DNA of 64,000 nucleotides from an uncultured bacterium (lineage in GTDB: Bacteria > Bacillota > Clostridia > Oscillospirales > Oscillospiraceae): positions 41,616-105,615 of the forward strand of contig CASFCS010000001.1 in NCBI GenBank assembly GCA_949293245.1, in the 5' to 3' direction. Positions 48,571 through 58,476 of this stretch are shown here, one piece after another; positions within the stretch are counted from its first letter, which is position 1, and the number at the start of each line of letters is the position of its first letter. A model generated the notes under the pieces. It saw nothing but the letters and a program-made list of their open reading frames with translations, had not been told where the DNA came from and ran no database searches. The translations under genes were made by a program, and so were the position numbers.

Positions 48571-49794
48571 TCAGCTCAGCTTCAGCCGGGTCACCAGGGC
48601 CCGCTGTCCGAAGAGGGGCCGGTCGGCGGTGATCCCCCGGTACCCCTCACCAAAGATGTGGTACAGATTTCCCGCCAGGGCAAACTCAGGCAGCCGCCCC
48701 ACAAGCCGCCCCCCCTCCAGGAGGTAGGCGGTCTGGACCGGGGTGGCGTAGTCCCCGGCGGCGGTGTAGTCCCCCCCGGCGGCCAGCACCACCCAGACGG
48801 CGGGGCCGTCGCCGGTGAGCTCCGCCAGGGACGCCGCCCCGGGCACAGCCGTCACCGGGCAGCCCATGAGCCGGGGGGCCCCGTCGTACATCGCCCCCGC
48901 CGCCGCCGTGGCCTCCCAGCCAAAGCGGGCCGCCGTCCGCCGGTCGGTGAGGGGGCGCTCCAGCACCCCCGCGCGGATGAGGGGCAGGCAGTCCTCCGGC
49001 AGGGCGGTGCCCTCCGCGTCGAAGAAGGGGACGCAGGGGTCCTCCTCCCCCCGCCGGTCGGCCAGCAGGGTGAAGGCGGGGGAGAAGAGCCCCTCCCCCA
49101 GCTTTCCCGAAAAGAGGGTGGCACCCCGGCCCAGGTCCTCCCCGTCCAGGCTCTCCGCCACCTTGCCCAGCAGCAGCCCCGGCTCCGCGGCCACCGTGAC
49201 CCAGGGGCCCTCAGGCAGCCGGGCCGGCCGGAGGAAGGCCTCCAGCTGGCTGCGGCTCTGGTCCAGGAAGGCCCCCCGGTCCCAGGTCCGCCCCTGCCAC
49301 TCCAGGGCGGTGTCAAAGGGGGAGAGGGACTGGCGGTGCTTGACGATGATGGCCAGCTCCACGGCGCTGTCGGCGCTGCGCAGCCCCGCCCCCTCCCGCT
49401 CCAGCCTGGTCTCGGAGTGAACCTTTCGTATTTTATTGCTGAAAATAAACTGTGGGTATTCGCGTTTCAGGGTGTCCAGCACCCCGGTCATCTCCTGGAG
49501 GAAGTCCCCGTCGGCCCACGCCGGGGCGGACAGGTCCCGCCGCCGGGGGCGGTACTCCCCCGGCCCCCGGGGCCAGGGCAGGCCGGGGCGCGCCGCCGCC
49601 TCCTCCGCCCGCAGCCAGGTGTCCTCCCCGGGCTCCCCCAGGGCGCCCGCCACCCCCAGCCGCCCGCCGGCGTACACCCGGCAGCCGCTGCGGACGATCT
49701 TCTTCCGGGTGACCTCGGTGATCTCCCCCTGGGTCACGCTGAGGGAGAGCTCCTCCTCCCGGATCTGGTACAGCTCTCTGATGTGGTCTGTCAC
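48571..49794 (-). CDS. TldE/PmbA-type metalloprotease subunit
   Basis: 407 aa. Modulator-of-gyrase fold (VRSGCRVYAGGRLGVAG), lacking the HExxxH motif, as expected of the non-catalytic TldE partner. Forms a heterodimer with TldD, encoded next upstream with a 4-nt overlap (ATGA). Together they digest unfolded peptides and process some modified peptides. Confidence 0.88.
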   Translation of the reverse strand: MTDHIRELYQIREEELSLSVTQGEITEVTRKKIVRSGCRVYAGGRLGVAGALGEPGEDTWLRAEEAAARPGLPWPRGPGEYRPRRRDLSAPAWADGDFLQEMTGVLDTLKREYPQFIFSNKIRKVHSETRLEREGAGLRSADSAVELAIIVKHRQSLSPFDTALEWQGRTWDRGAFLDQSRSQLEAFLRPARLPEGPWVTVAAEPGLLLGKVAESLDGEDLGRGATLFSGKLGEGLFSPAFTLLADRRGEEDPCVPFFDAEGTALPEDCLPLIRAGVLERPLTDRRTAARFGWEATAAAGAMYDGAPRLMGCPVTAVPGAASLAELTGDGPAVWVVLAAGGDYTAAGDYATPVQTAYLLEGGRLVGRLPEFALAGNLYHIFGEGYRGITADRPLFGQRALVTRLKLS

Positions 49795-51119
49795 CGCACT
49801 GTCAGCTCCTTTACCCGCACATAGGGCCCCCCCATGGACACGGGGAGGGGCATCTGCTCCATTTTGCCGCAGCCCCCCGCCCCCAGATCGGTCTCCCGGG
49901 AGAGGCCATCGATGAGGTGGAGGGTCTCCATCACATTGCCCGTCACCACCGACACCCGCACCGGCTCGGCCAGTTTACCGCCCCGGATCATCCAGGCCCG
50001 GCTGGGGGCGATGGTGAAGGTGCTCATCCCCGACCCGTGCCAGAAGTCGGCGATGTACACCCCCTCCTCCACCCCGGCGAAGAGCTCCTCCCGGCTCTCC
50101 TCCCCGGGGCCGATGCAGGTGGCGGTCATGCGGACGATGGGGGGATAGAGGAAATTCATGGCCCGGGCGTTGCCCGTAAGGCCCTCCCCCAGGTCAGCGG
50201 CGGTGGCAGCGGAGTGGAGCCGCCCCGCCAGCTTCCCCTCCCGGATGAGGTAGGTCCGCCGGGCGGCGGTGCCCTCGTCGTCAAAGGGGGTATAGCCGTT
50301 GCCCGGGAGGGAGCCGTCGTCATAGATATTCAGGATGGGGGCCCCCACCACGCTGCCCATGGCCCACTCCCGCTTCATGGTCTCGTCCCCGATCATGAAG
50401 TCCGCCTCGGACTTGTGGCCGAAGCTCTCGTGGGCGAACACCCCCGCCACCAGGGGGGACAGGATGCAGGGGTACTTCCCCGGCGCCACCGGCACCGCCC
50501 GGCGGGCGTAGTCCCTGGCCTCCTCCAGGTCGGCCCTCAGGGCCTCCTCCAGGTGGGCCACCTCCCCCGGGGTCTCCCCCAGGCGGCGAAAGACGAAGGG
50601 GTCGGGCTCGGCCCCCTCCAGCAGGGTGTAGTCCACCCGGAGGGAGGCCCGCCGGGTGTCAAAGGTCACGTCCGCCCCCAGACTGGAGAGGAAGCGCTTG
50701 ACGGTGTACCCGTCGGCATAGGTGACGGCGCTGCTCTGGAGGGTGGGGACCTCCTCCAGCACCGGCAGGCAGGCCGCCGCCAGGGCCAGCTTCTCCTCTC
50801 CGGTGACGGCGTCCACATCGGCCTCCTCCCACCGCAGGTGCCTCCCCCGGTTCACCTCCAGGGCACGCACCAGGGGGTGGTCCAGAATGTGGGGGTTGGG
50901 GGCGGCCATGGCGGCCAGGCTGTCCAGCTCCTCCTGGACCCGCTCCACGTCGGTGACGGCGCTGTTGTACCACCGCGTGCCGTCAAACACCCTCACCATG
51001 GCCCCCGCCTGGCGGGCGTCCCGGTTCTCGGTGAGGGTCCCGTTCTGATAGGTGATCTGGCCGCCCCGGGTGGTCTCCAGCCGCACGTCGGCGTACAGCC
51101 CCTTGGGAAATGTGTACAT
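49791..51119 (-). CDS. TldD metalloprotease
   Basis: 442 aa. HESFGHKSEADF holds the zinc-binding HExxxH; DEGTAARRTYLIREGKLAGRLHS and SRAWMIRGGKLAEPVRV are family signatures. Catalytic partner of the TldE subunit. First gene of the pair. Confidence 0.92.
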   Translation of the reverse strand: MYTFPKGLYADVRLETTRGGQITYQNGTLTENRDARQAGAMVRVFDGTRWYNSAVTDVERVQEELDSLAAMAAPNPHILDHPLVRALEVNRGRHLRWEEADVDAVTGEEKLALAAACLPVLEEVPTLQSSAVTYADGYTVKRFLSSLGADVTFDTRRASLRVDYTLLEGAEPDPFVFRRLGETPGEVAHLEEALRADLEEARDYARRAVPVAPGKYPCILSPLVAGVFAHESFGHKSEADFMIGDETMKREWAMGSVVGAPILNIYDDGSLPGNGYTPFDDEGTAARRTYLIREGKLAGRLHSAATAADLGEGLTGNARAMNFLYPPIVRMTATCIGPGEESREELFAGVEEGVYIADFWHGSGMSTFTIAPSRAWMIRGGKLAEPVRVSVVTGNVMETLHLIDGLSRETDLGAGGCGKMEQMPLPVSMGGPYVRVKELTVR

Positions 51120-51208
51120 GGCGTCCCTTCCTTTCCCCGTTGGTCTCTGGTTTCAGCCTCAATTATAGCCAAATTTCCGCTCTGTTACAAGTGTCCCCCC
51201 CTTCCCGC

Positions 51209-51237
51209 TGTTCACCGCCCCCACTTTGTGGTATACT
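51209..51237 (+). promoter_or_regulatory. Possible promoter of the nucleotidyltransferase gene
   Basis: TGTTCA (51209-51214), 17-bp spacer, TATACT (51232-51237). A GC hairpin (CCGGCCCC / GGGGCCGG) follows at about 51242-51262. Confidence 0.45.
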
Positions 51238-51297
51238 GGTGCCGGCCCCCCTGGCGGGGCCGGACTTTATGACGATACCGCAAGGGGGATCACACCA

Positions 51298-52038
51298 ATG
51301 AATAACGCCGTCAAGGCCGTGGTACTGGCCGCCGGGAAGGGCACCCGGCTCCAGTCTGAGAGCTGTCACCTGCCCAAAGTCATGCGCGCCGCCAACGGGC
51401 GGCCCCTGCTGGACTATGTGCTGGAGGGGCTGTCCTTCCTGCCCACGGAGGACATCATCCTGGTGGTGGGCTACCGGAAGGAGGACGTGCTGGCCGCCTA
51501 CCCCCAGTACCCCGCCGCCGAGCAGACCGAGCAGCTGGGCACCGGCCACGCGGTGCAGTGCGCCGCCCCCCTGCTGGCGGGGTTTGAGGGCCATATTCTG
51601 GTGTGTTGCGGGGACACCCCCCTCATGCGGGGGGAGACCTTCCGCGCCCTGGTGGACACCCACCTGGCCGCCGGCAACCAGTGCACCCTCCTCTCCGCCC
51701 GGCTGGAGGACGGGGGGAACTACGGCCGGGTGGTGCGGGAGGCCGACGGCTCCTTCGCCGCCATCGTGGAGGCCCGGGACTGCACGCCGGAGCAGGCCGC
51801 CCTCACCGAGGTGAACACCGGCACCTACGTCTTTGAAGCGGGCAGCCTCCTGTCCACCCTGGGGCAGCTCCGGTCGGACAACGCCCAGGGGGAGTACTAC
51901 CTCACCGACGTGCCCGCCCTCATCAAGGCCGCCGGGGGCAAGGTGGGATTGTGCGACACCTGCAGCGAGGAGGAGATGCTGGGGGTGAACACCCCCGCCC
52001 AGCTCGCCCAGGTGGAGGAGATCCTCCGCCGGCGGTGA
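51298..52038 (+). CDS. Stand-alone sugar-nucleotidyltransferase (GlmU N-domain-like)
   Basis: 246 aa, ATG 51298 with AAGGGGG upstream. VVLAAGKGTRLQSESCHLPKVM (pyrophosphorylase loop), LGTGHAVQCA, VCCGDTPLMRG, NYGRVVRE, EVNTGTYVF and YYLTDV are the GlmU uridylyltransferase motifs. The left-handed beta-helix acetyltransferase half (about 200 residues) is missing, so it should make UDP-GlcNAc (or another NDP-sugar) without the acetylation step. Confidence 0.88.
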   Translation: MNNAVKAVVLAAGKGTRLQSESCHLPKVMRAANGRPLLDYVLEGLSFLPTEDIILVVGYRKEDVLAAYPQYPAAEQTEQLGTGHAVQCAAPLLAGFEGHILVCCGDTPLMRGETFRALVDTHLAAGNQCTLLSARLEDGGNYGRVVREADGSFAAIVEARDCTPEQAALTEVNTGTYVFEAGSLLSTLGQLRSDNAQGEYYLTDVPALIKAAGGKVGLCDTCSEEEMLGVNTPAQLAQVEEILRRR

Positions 52039-52127
52039 GGCCGCCCCTGTGCCGCAGGAATGCAAAACCGCCTTTGAACATCCACCGCTGCGGCGGATAA
52101 TAAACAGGATAAGATGAGGTGCTGTTT

Positions 52128-53012
52128 ATGTACGATCCCACAGAACTGGTGATCCCGGAGATCACCTCAACCACCAAATTGCTGGACGCGCTGTACTACA
52201 CCATGCTGGAGTGGATGCATGTGGATTCTGACCGGACGCCGGCGCTGCTGATCTCCGCCGCCGTGGCCCTGCTGGGCCTGGCCCTGTGCTTTTTCGGCTG
52301 GCCCTTCCGCCGGGTGATGGGCGCGGTGATGGGCGCCATAGCGGCCTTCTTTCTGGCCGTGGTGGTGTACTATGCCTTCAGCCTCGACCTGGACGATATG
52401 GTATACCTGGTCATCTCCCTGGCGGTCGCGGCCGCGGCCGCCGCGCTGCTGTTCCGCTTTCCCCGGGCAGGAGAATTCCTGCTGGCCTTCCTGGCCGCCG
52501 GCGGCACGGTCTTTGTGCTGACCATCTCGCCCTATGGCAACCTGACGCTCTCCCGCCTGCTCCCCTCCCTTGCGGTGGGGGCGGCGTACGCCGGGGCGGC
52601 CATACGCTGGAGAAAGCCCCTGGTGGTTCTGGGCACCGCCGTGCTGGGCGGCATTGCGGCGGGCACCTTCGGCATGCCGGTGGTGAACAGCAACACTGTG
52701 AGCGATTTTAAGATCGCCATTATCGTGCTGGCGGCGGCAGGCTTTGCCGTCCAGTGGTTCTGGGGCAGGAAGCCCGGCCAGAAGGTCCCGTCTGCCACCG
52801 CCTCCTACGGCGGCTTTCCATCCGGGCAGCAGGCCCCCGGCGGCAATCCCCCGGCTCCCCCCACCTACGGCGCCGCCCCCACGCAGCAGACCCCCGGCGG
52901 CGACTCCGCTGCCAGTGGGAACCCCGGGGCCCCCTCCGCCTCCTCCGGCGGCTCCGGCCCCCTGCGGCAGAACCCGGGCGTCAACTCCAAGGAGAACTGG
53001 AAAAACGATTGA
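52128..53012 (+). CDS. Multi-pass membrane protein with Pro/Gly-rich tail
   Basis: 295 aa from ATG 52128. Seven hydrophobic helices (residues about 40-205), resembling the TMEM198/DUF4203 type, then about 80 residues rich in Gly, Pro, Ser and Ala, likely exposed. Function unknown. Same strand as the nucleotidyltransferase. Confidence 0.75.
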   Translation: MYDPTELVIPEITSTTKLLDALYYTMLEWMHVDSDRTPALLISAAVALLGLALCFFGWPFRRVMGAVMGAIAAFFLAVVVYYAFSLDLDDMVYLVISLAVAAAAAALLFRFPRAGEFLLAFLAAGGTVFVLTISPYGNLTLSRLLPSLAVGAAYAGAAIRWRKPLVVLGTAVLGGIAAGTFGMPVVNSNTVSDFKIAIIVLAAAGFAVQWFWGRKPGQKVPSATASYGGFPSGQQAPGGNPPAPPTYGAAPTQQTPGGDSAASGNPGAPSASSGGSGPLRQNPGVNSKENWKND

Positions 53013-53046
53013 GATCCCGCCTGTATTACACACAGTTCTATCCCCA

Positions 53047-53075
53047 GAGGGCCGCTGCCGGTGGCAGCGGCCCTC
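53047..53075. other. Hairpin in a gene-free stretch
   Basis: The region 53013-53350 has no supported gene. It contains the perfect stem GAGGGCCGCTGCC / GGCAGCGGCCCTC with loop GGT (53047-53075), not followed by T, and the ROK promoter. A short frame with an LNFVFLELAYRT stretch (53092-53211) lacks a ribosome site. Confidence 0.5.
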
Positions 53076-53267
53076 ATGCTGTCGTCCTGGCGGCATGGCT
53101 TCTCCGGTCTGCCTGTGGATTTTTGCCGCGCTGAATTTTGTCTTTCTGGAGCTGGCGTACCGGACAGGGGCCAAATACGCCCCGCATACCCGATTCTCCC
53201 CCAGCGCCTGAAGGGGCGGGGTCAAAGGCTCCTCCCCTGTTCCGCCCCGGGAAACGGCGGAAAACCC

Positions 53268-53297
53268 TTGCATCTCCCCCGGAAAATGTGATACTAT
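53268..53297 (+). promoter_or_regulatory. ROK regulator promoter
   Basis: TTGCAT (53268-53273), 18-bp spacer, TACTAT (53292-53297), then A/T-rich leader. Confidence 0.6.
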
Positions 53298-53350
53298 AAC
53301 TCTAATCATATATTACATTTTATTGCATCTATTTTCAGGGAGGGATCGTC

Positions 53351-54475
53351 GTGCCTGAAGCGGCCAACAGCGCGGCCGTCCGCAAGGGCAACCGCAAGCG
53401 GGTATTTCGGTATATCTATGACGCGCAGTCTCCGGTCACCAAGCAGTCCATTGCCCAGACTCTTTCCCTCAGCCTGCCCACTGTGTCGGCCAGCCTCAGT
53501 GAGCTTATGGAGGAGGGGCTGCTGACCTACTCGGGCACCTTCGCCTCCACCGGCGGGCGCAAGCCCCGGGCCATTACTGTGGCGGCGGACGCCCGGTTCT
53601 CCGTGGGCATTCAGATCAAGGAGGACCAGGCCATCATCTCCGCCATTGACCTGCGGGCCCAGGAGCTGGCCAGCCACACGGTGCTGCGCACCTTCGCCGA
53701 CAGCGACGAGTACTACGCCCACCTGGCCCAGAGCCTGGAGACCTTCCTGGACCAGCACGCCCTCCCCCGGGAGAAGCTGCTGGGCGTGGGCATCGCCCTG
53801 CCCGGCATTGTCCAGTGGGAGGAGGAGCTGGCGGTATACGTGCCCACCCTTGGGCTGCGCAACCGCAAGCTGGTCCACCTGCGCAGCCACTTCCCCTATC
53901 CTATCGTGGTGCAGAACGACGCCAACGCCAGCGGCTTTGCCGAGAGCTGGGGCCGTCCGGGCCAGGAGGCCATGGTCTTTCTGGTGCTGGAGAAGGGCGT
54001 AGGCGGGGCCATCCTCATGGGCGGGCAGAGCTACACCGGGGATCACAACCGCTCCGGCGAGCTGGGCCACCTGTGCGTGGTGCCCAATGGCCGGCGGTGC
54101 CGCTGCGGGCGCCAGGGCTGTTTTGAGGCCTACTGCTCCACCGCCCGGCTCAGCGACGATCTGGGCGTCACCCTGGAGGACTTTTTCCACCGGCTGCGCC
54201 GCCAGGACGAGACCGCCTGCCGGGTGTGGGACGAGTACCTCTTCCACCTGGCCCAGGGCATCGTGAACATCCAGGTGATGATGGACTGCGACGTGGTCAT
54301 CGGCGGGGTGCTCACCGACTATCTGGAGCCCTACCTCCCCCAGCTGCGGGAGGAGGTGTCCCGGCTGTCCTCCTTCGGGGCGGACAACCGCATCCTCCTG
54401 AGCCGCTACCACACCCACAGCGTGTGTGCCGGCGCCGCCCTGCACTTCATTGACCTGTTTCTTCAGGACGTATAA
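53351..54475 (+). CDS. ROK family transcriptional regulator (NagC/XylR type)
   Basis: 374 aa, GTG start after AGGGAGG. N-terminal winged HTH (SPVTKQSIAQTLSLSLPTVSASLSELMEEGLL), then a sugar-kinase fold: GVGIALPGIV, QNDANASGFAE, VLEKGVGGAILMGG, and zinc motif CRCGRQGCFEAYC. Represses sugar genes and is released by a sugar or sugar phosphate. No sugar operon is adjacent, so the target is elsewhere. Confidence 0.9.
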   Translation: MPEAANSAAVRKGNRKRVFRYIYDAQSPVTKQSIAQTLSLSLPTVSASLSELMEEGLLTYSGTFASTGGRKPRAITVAADARFSVGIQIKEDQAIISAIDLRAQELASHTVLRTFADSDEYYAHLAQSLETFLDQHALPREKLLGVGIALPGIVQWEEELAVYVPTLGLRNRKLVHLRSHFPYPIVVQNDANASGFAESWGRPGQEAMVFLVLEKGVGGAILMGGQSYTGDHNRSGELGHLCVVPNGRRCRCGRQGCFEAYCSTARLSDDLGVTLEDFFHRLRRQDETACRVWDEYLFHLAQGIVNIQVMMDCDVVIGGVLTDYLEPYLPQLREEVSRLSSFGADNRILLSRYHTHSVCAGAALHFIDLFLQDV

Positions 54476-54484
54476 AAACAGCAA

Positions 54485-54525
54485 AAATGCCCCGCCGGAC
54501 CATGAACCGGCGGGGCATTTTTATG
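54485..54525. terminator. Bidirectional terminator, ROK / pta
   Basis: Stem AAAATGCCCCGCCGG / CCGGCGGGGCATTTT, 8-nt loop, A and T tracts on both sides. Confidence 0.85.
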
Positions 54526-54534
54526 ATATGGACT

Positions 54535-55524
54535 TTAGGACAGGGCGGCGGTGATGATGGCCATGGAGTAGACCTCCATGGCGTTGCAGCCCCGGGACAG
54601 GTCGTTGATGGGGGCGTTGAGACCCAGCAGCACAGGGCCGTAGGCGTCGAAGTTGCCCAGGCGCTGGGCAATCTTGTAGCCGATGTTGCCCGCGCTGATG
54701 TCGGGGAAGATGAAGGTGTTGGCACGGCCGGCCACGTTGGAGCCCTTGCACTTGGTCTCCGCCACCTTGGGGGACACAGCGGCGTCGAACTGCAGCTCGC
54801 CGTCCACCAGCACCCCCTCGGGCATGAGGGCCTGGGCACGCTTGGCCGCCTGGCGCATCTTGTCCACCACAGGGCCCTTGCCGGAGCCGTGGGTGGAGTA
54901 GGACAGGTAGGCCACCTTGGGCTCAATGCCGAAGATCTTGGCGCACTTGGCCACCTCCACACCGATCTCCACCAGGTCGTCCTCGCTGGGGTCGATGTTG
55001 ATGGCGCAGTCGCCCATGGCCAGCACCTCGCTGCCGCCCACCATCTCGCGGACCAGGATGAAGCAGGAGGAGACGATGTTGTTGCCCGGCTTGGTCTTGA
55101 TGAGCTGCAGAGCGGGGCGCACGGTGTCGGCAGTGGAGTAGGTGGCGCCGCCCAGCAGGCAGTCGGCCTCCCCCATCTTCACCAGCATGGTGCCGAAGTA
55201 GTTGGCGTGCAGCAGGGCCTCCCGGCACTGCTCGTGGGTCATTTTGCCCTTGCGCAGCTCCGCCATCTGGTTGACCATCTCGTCCATATTCTCATAGGTG
55301 GCGGGGTCGATGATAATGGCCCCCCGGATGTTGAAGCCGGCGTCCTCGGCGGCGTAGCGGATGTCGTCCTCGTTGCCCACCAGCACAGGGGTCAGGAAGG
55401 TACCGGACAGCAGGCGGGCCGATGCCTCCAGGATGCGGGGGTCAGTTCCCTCAGTAAAGACAATCTTCTTGGGGTTGGCCTTGAGCTTCTGGATCAGGTT
55501 GCCGAACATGTGTACTGTCTCCAT
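54535..55524 (-). CDS. pta: Phosphate acetyltransferase
   Basis: 329 aa from ATG 55524, with GAGGAA 7 nt upstream. IVFTEGTDPRILEASARL, GGATYSTADTVRPALQLI (active-site region), SSCFILV, DCAINIDPS and GRANTFIFPDISAGNIGYK. Interconverts acetyl-CoA and acetyl phosphate for ATP generation with acetate kinase (ackA not in the window). Monocistronic. Confidence 0.95.
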   Translation of the reverse strand: METVHMFGNLIQKLKANPKKIVFTEGTDPRILEASARLLSGTFLTPVLVGNEDDIRYAAEDAGFNIRGAIIIDPATYENMDEMVNQMAELRKGKMTHEQCREALLHANYFGTMLVKMGEADCLLGGATYSTADTVRPALQLIKTKPGNNIVSSCFILVREMVGGSEVLAMGDCAINIDPSEDDLVEIGVEVAKCAKIFGIEPKVAYLSYSTHGSGKGPVVDKMRQAAKRAQALMPEGVLVDGELQFDAAVSPKVAETKCKGSNVAGRANTFIFPDISAGNIGYKIAQRLGNFDAYGPVLLGLNAPINDLSRGCNAMEVYSMAIITAALS

Positions 55525-55646
55525 TCTGATTTCCTCACTTTCAATGCTTATGCCTTCCCGCCCGGTTTCAAACGGATTTTGGGAATTCCATGGCATAAAA
55601 TTCACTCTATGGCATTAATGTATCACTGTACCGCGGCATTTGCAAG

Positions 55647-55706
55647 ATGATTTCCACGATTCGCCGGAAATCATTTCTTTACAATTTGTATTTTTCATAC
55701 TATACT
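55647..55706 (+). promoter_or_regulatory. Dyad and promoter upstream of the HTH regulator
   Basis: ATGATTTCC / GGAAATCAT, arms 9 bp, spaced by 10 (55647-55674), immediately before TTTACA (55678-55683), 17-bp spacer, TATACT (55701-55706). The dyad is a candidate operator for the encoded regulator or for pta on the other strand. Confidence 0.5.
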
Positions 55707-55760
55707 ATACCTACTGTCTAATCGGCTGGAGAAAACAATGAGAAAAAAGGTGTGGTATCA

Positions 55761-56462
55761 ATGGTAAGCGATTTCTCCCGCTCCCTCTCCCTGCTGCGGG
55801 AGGAGAAGGGGGTCAGCCAGCGGGCTGCCGCCAAGGAGCTGGGCATCTCTCAGGCCCTCCTCTCCCACTATGAAAACGGCGTGCGGGAGCCCGGCCTTGC
55901 GTTTGTGGTGCGGGCGTGCAACTATTATAATGTGTCCGCCGACTTTCTGCTGGGGCGCACCCTCTCCCGGGACGGCACCACCATTCTGGATGCAGAGACC
56001 CTCTACGACGCCAGCAATGACAAGGACAACGTGCTGCGGGGCTCTGTCATGGCCACCCTGAGCAAAAAACTGCTGGTCAACTCCATCGGCATTCTGTTTG
56101 ACCTTCTGGGCAAGGTGGGCAGCAAGAAGGCCATCCGCTCGGCGGCGGATTATCTGAGCACCGCCATTTACAAGCTCTTCCGCCAGCTCTACGAGGCCCC
56201 GGGCACCAACAGTCCGGACTTTTTCTCTGTGAGCACCACCCGGTTCTGGGCCGGCATGCCCGGGGTGGACATGACCTTGTCTGAGGCGGACTATGTGGGC
56301 GCCCTGGAGGAACACGCCCGGGACCGCAACGCCACCTTCCCCCCCATGCACCACGCCGCCCTGGCGGAGAACTACCCGGGCACTTACCAGTCCCTGCTGC
56401 AGATCGTCCACACCACCGGCGAGCGGGTGCAGCATCTGAGCAGCTGCCGGGAGGAGAAATGA
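55761..56462 (+). CDS. Cro/C1-type helix-turn-helix regulator with unknown C-domain
   Basis: 233 aa from ATG 55761. HTH_3 domain in residues 5-65 (LSLLREEKGVSQRAAAKELGISQALLSHYENGVREPGL), followed by FLLGRT, typical of such proteins. The remaining 165 residues are helical with no recognised ligand motif. Divergent from pta and upstream of lepA by 76 bp. Confidence 0.85.
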   Translation: MVSDFSRSLSLLREEKGVSQRAAAKELGISQALLSHYENGVREPGLAFVVRACNYYNVSADFLLGRTLSRDGTTILDAETLYDASNDKDNVLRGSVMATLSKKLLVNSIGILFDLLGKVGSKKAIRSAADYLSTAIYKLFRQLYEAPGTNSPDFFSVSTTRFWAGMPGVDMTLSEADYVGALEEHARDRNATFPPMHHAALAENYPGTYQSLLQIVHTTGERVQHLSSCREEK

Positions 56463-56538
56463 TCCATCCCGCCGGGGCGGCCTTTAGGCGGCGCGCCTCC
56501 TCCCATCCGCGCCATTTCCCTATCGGAGGTTTACACAT

Positions 56539-58347
56539 ATGACTGATCAATCCATGATCCGCAACTTTTCCATCATTGCCCACATTGACCACGGGAAATC
56601 TACCCTGTCCGACCGGCTCATTGAGCTGTGCGGGGCGGTGGAGCAGCGGGAGATGGAGAGCCAGCTTCTGGACAACATGGACCTGGAGCGGGAGCGGGGC
56701 ATCACCATCAAGGCCCGGGCGGTGCGGCTGGACTATCAGGCCGCCGACGGCCAGGTCTACCAGCTCAACCTGATCGACACCCCGGGCCATGTGGACTTCA
56801 ACTACGAGGTATCCCGCTCCCTGGCCGCCTGCGAGGGGGCGGTGCTGGTGGTGGACGCGGCCCAGGGGGTGGAGGCCCAGACCCTGGCCAACACCTACCT
56901 GGCCCTGGAGCACGACCTGGAAATCCGCCCCGTCATCAACAAGATCGACCTGCCCGCGGCGGACCCCCAGCGGGTGAAGCGGGAGGTGGAGGACATCATC
57001 GGCCTGCCCGCCATGGACGCCCCGGAGATCTCCGCCAAGGTGGGGCTCAACATCCCCGCCGTGCTGGAGGACATCGTCCACAACATCCCCGCCCCCGCCG
57101 GGGACCGGGAGGCCCCCCTGAAGGCCCTCATCTTTGACAGCCAGTACGACCCCTACCTGGGAGTCATCGTCTACTTCCGGGTGATGGAGGGCACCCTGAA
57201 AAAGGGCATGGCGGTGCGCCTCATGGCCTCCGGCGCGGAGTACACCGTGCTGGACTGCGGCTACCTCAAGCCCCTGGGCATGGAGTCGTCCGGGGTCCTC
57301 TCCGCCGGGGAGGTGGGCTGGTTCACCGCCTCCATTAAAAATGTAAAGGACACCCGGGTGGGCGACACCATCACCCAGGTGGACAACCCCACGGCGGAGC
57401 CCCTGCCCGGCTACCGGCCGGTGCAGCCCATGGTATACTGCGGCGTGTACACCGAGGACGGCTCCAAGTACCCCGACCTGCGGGACGCCCTGGAGAAGCT
57501 CCAGCTCAACGACGCCTCCCTCTCCTTCGAGCCCGAGTCCTCCATCGCCCTGGGCTTCGGCTTCCGCTGCGGCTTTCTGGGGATGCTCCACATGGAGATC
57601 ATCCAGGAGCGGCTGGAGCGGGAGTTCGACCTGGACCTGGTGACCACGCTGCCCTCCGTTATTTATGAGGTGACCAAAACAGACGGCAGTGTGGTGAAGG
57701 TGGACAACCCCCACAACTACCCCGACCCGGGCCAGATCACCGAGTCCCGGGAGCCCTTTGTGGAGGTGTCCATCATCTCCCCGCCGGACTATGTGGGCAA
57801 CATCATGCCCCTGTGCCAGGACCGCCGGGGGGAGTTCAAGGACATGCAGTACCTGGACACCAACCTGGTGGAGATCCACTACCTCATGCCCCTCAACGAG
57901 ATCATCTACGACTTTTTCGACACCCTCAAGGCCAAGACCCGGGGGTACGCCTCCCTGGACTACCAGCTCCACGGCTACCGCCCCTCGGACCTGGTGAAGG
58001 TGGACCTGCTGCTCAACGGGGACCAGGTGGACGCTCTGTCCTTCATCGCCCACCGGGAGAAGGCCTACAAGCGGGCCCGGCGCATCTGCGAGAAGCTCAA
58101 GGAGAACATCCCCCGGCAGATGTTCGAGGTGCCCATCCAGGCGGCCATCGGCGGCAAAATCATCGCCCGGGAGACCATCAAGGCCCTGCGCAAGGACGTG
58201 CTGGCCAAGTGCTACGGCGGCGATATCACCCGGAAGAAGAAGCTGCTGGAGAAGCAGAAGGAGGGCAAGAAAAAGATGCGCTCCCTGGGCACGGTGCAGA
58301 TGCCCACCGAGGCGTTTATGGCGGTGCTCAAGCTGGACGAGGAGTAA
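56539..58347 (+). CDS. lepA: Elongation factor 4
   Basis: 602 aa. GTPase motifs AHIDHGKST (P-loop), RERGITIK (G2), DTPGH (G3) and NKID (G4); domains II to V and the LepA-specific C-terminus ([16 protein letters not shown] [14 protein letters not shown]). Ribosome-associated GTPase that back-translocates or promotes initiation under stress. GGAGG site upstream. Confidence 0.97.
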   Translation: MTDQSMIRNFSIIAHIDHGKSTLSDRLIELCGAVEQREMESQLLDNMDLERERGITIKARAVRLDYQAADGQVYQLNLIDTPGHVDFNYEVSRSLAACEGAVLVVDAAQGVEAQTLANTYLALEHDLEIRPVINKIDLPAADPQRVKREVEDIIGLPAMDAPEISAKVGLNIPAVLEDIVHNIPAPAGDREAPLKALIFDSQYDPYLGVIVYFRVMEGTLKKGMAVRLMASGAEYTVLDCGYLKPLGMESSGVLSAGEVGWFTASIKNVKDTRVGDTITQVDNPTAEPLPGYRPVQPMVYCGVYTEDGSKYPDLRDALEKLQLNDASLSFEPESSIALGFGFRCGFLGMLHMEIIQERLEREFDLDLVTTLPSVIYEVTKTDGSVVKVDNPHNYPDPGQITESREPFVEVSIISPPDYVGNIMPLCQDRRGEFKDMQYLDTNLVEIHYLMPLNEIIYDFFDTLKAKTRGYASLDYQLHGYRPSDLVKVDLLLNGDQVDALSFIAHREKAYKRARRICEKLKENIPRQMFEVPIQAAIGGKIIARETIKALRKDVLAKCYGGDITRKKKLLEKQKEGKKKMRSLGTVQMPTEAFMAVLKLDEE

Positions 58348-58476
58348 GCCCCCCGAACGCACCTCCCCACAAATCTGACAGGCCGCGCGCTCCTTTCCGG
58401 GGCGCGCTGCTTGCATTTCGCCCAAAAGTGTGGTATGTTGTAGTTGTATTTTTGTGCTGTTTGGGGAGGTGCCTTT

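Noticed and set aside
53092..53211. Short frame with a hydrophobic stretch after the membrane protein gene
   Set aside because: No ribosome site or promoter, and it lies just after a hairpin; not supported.
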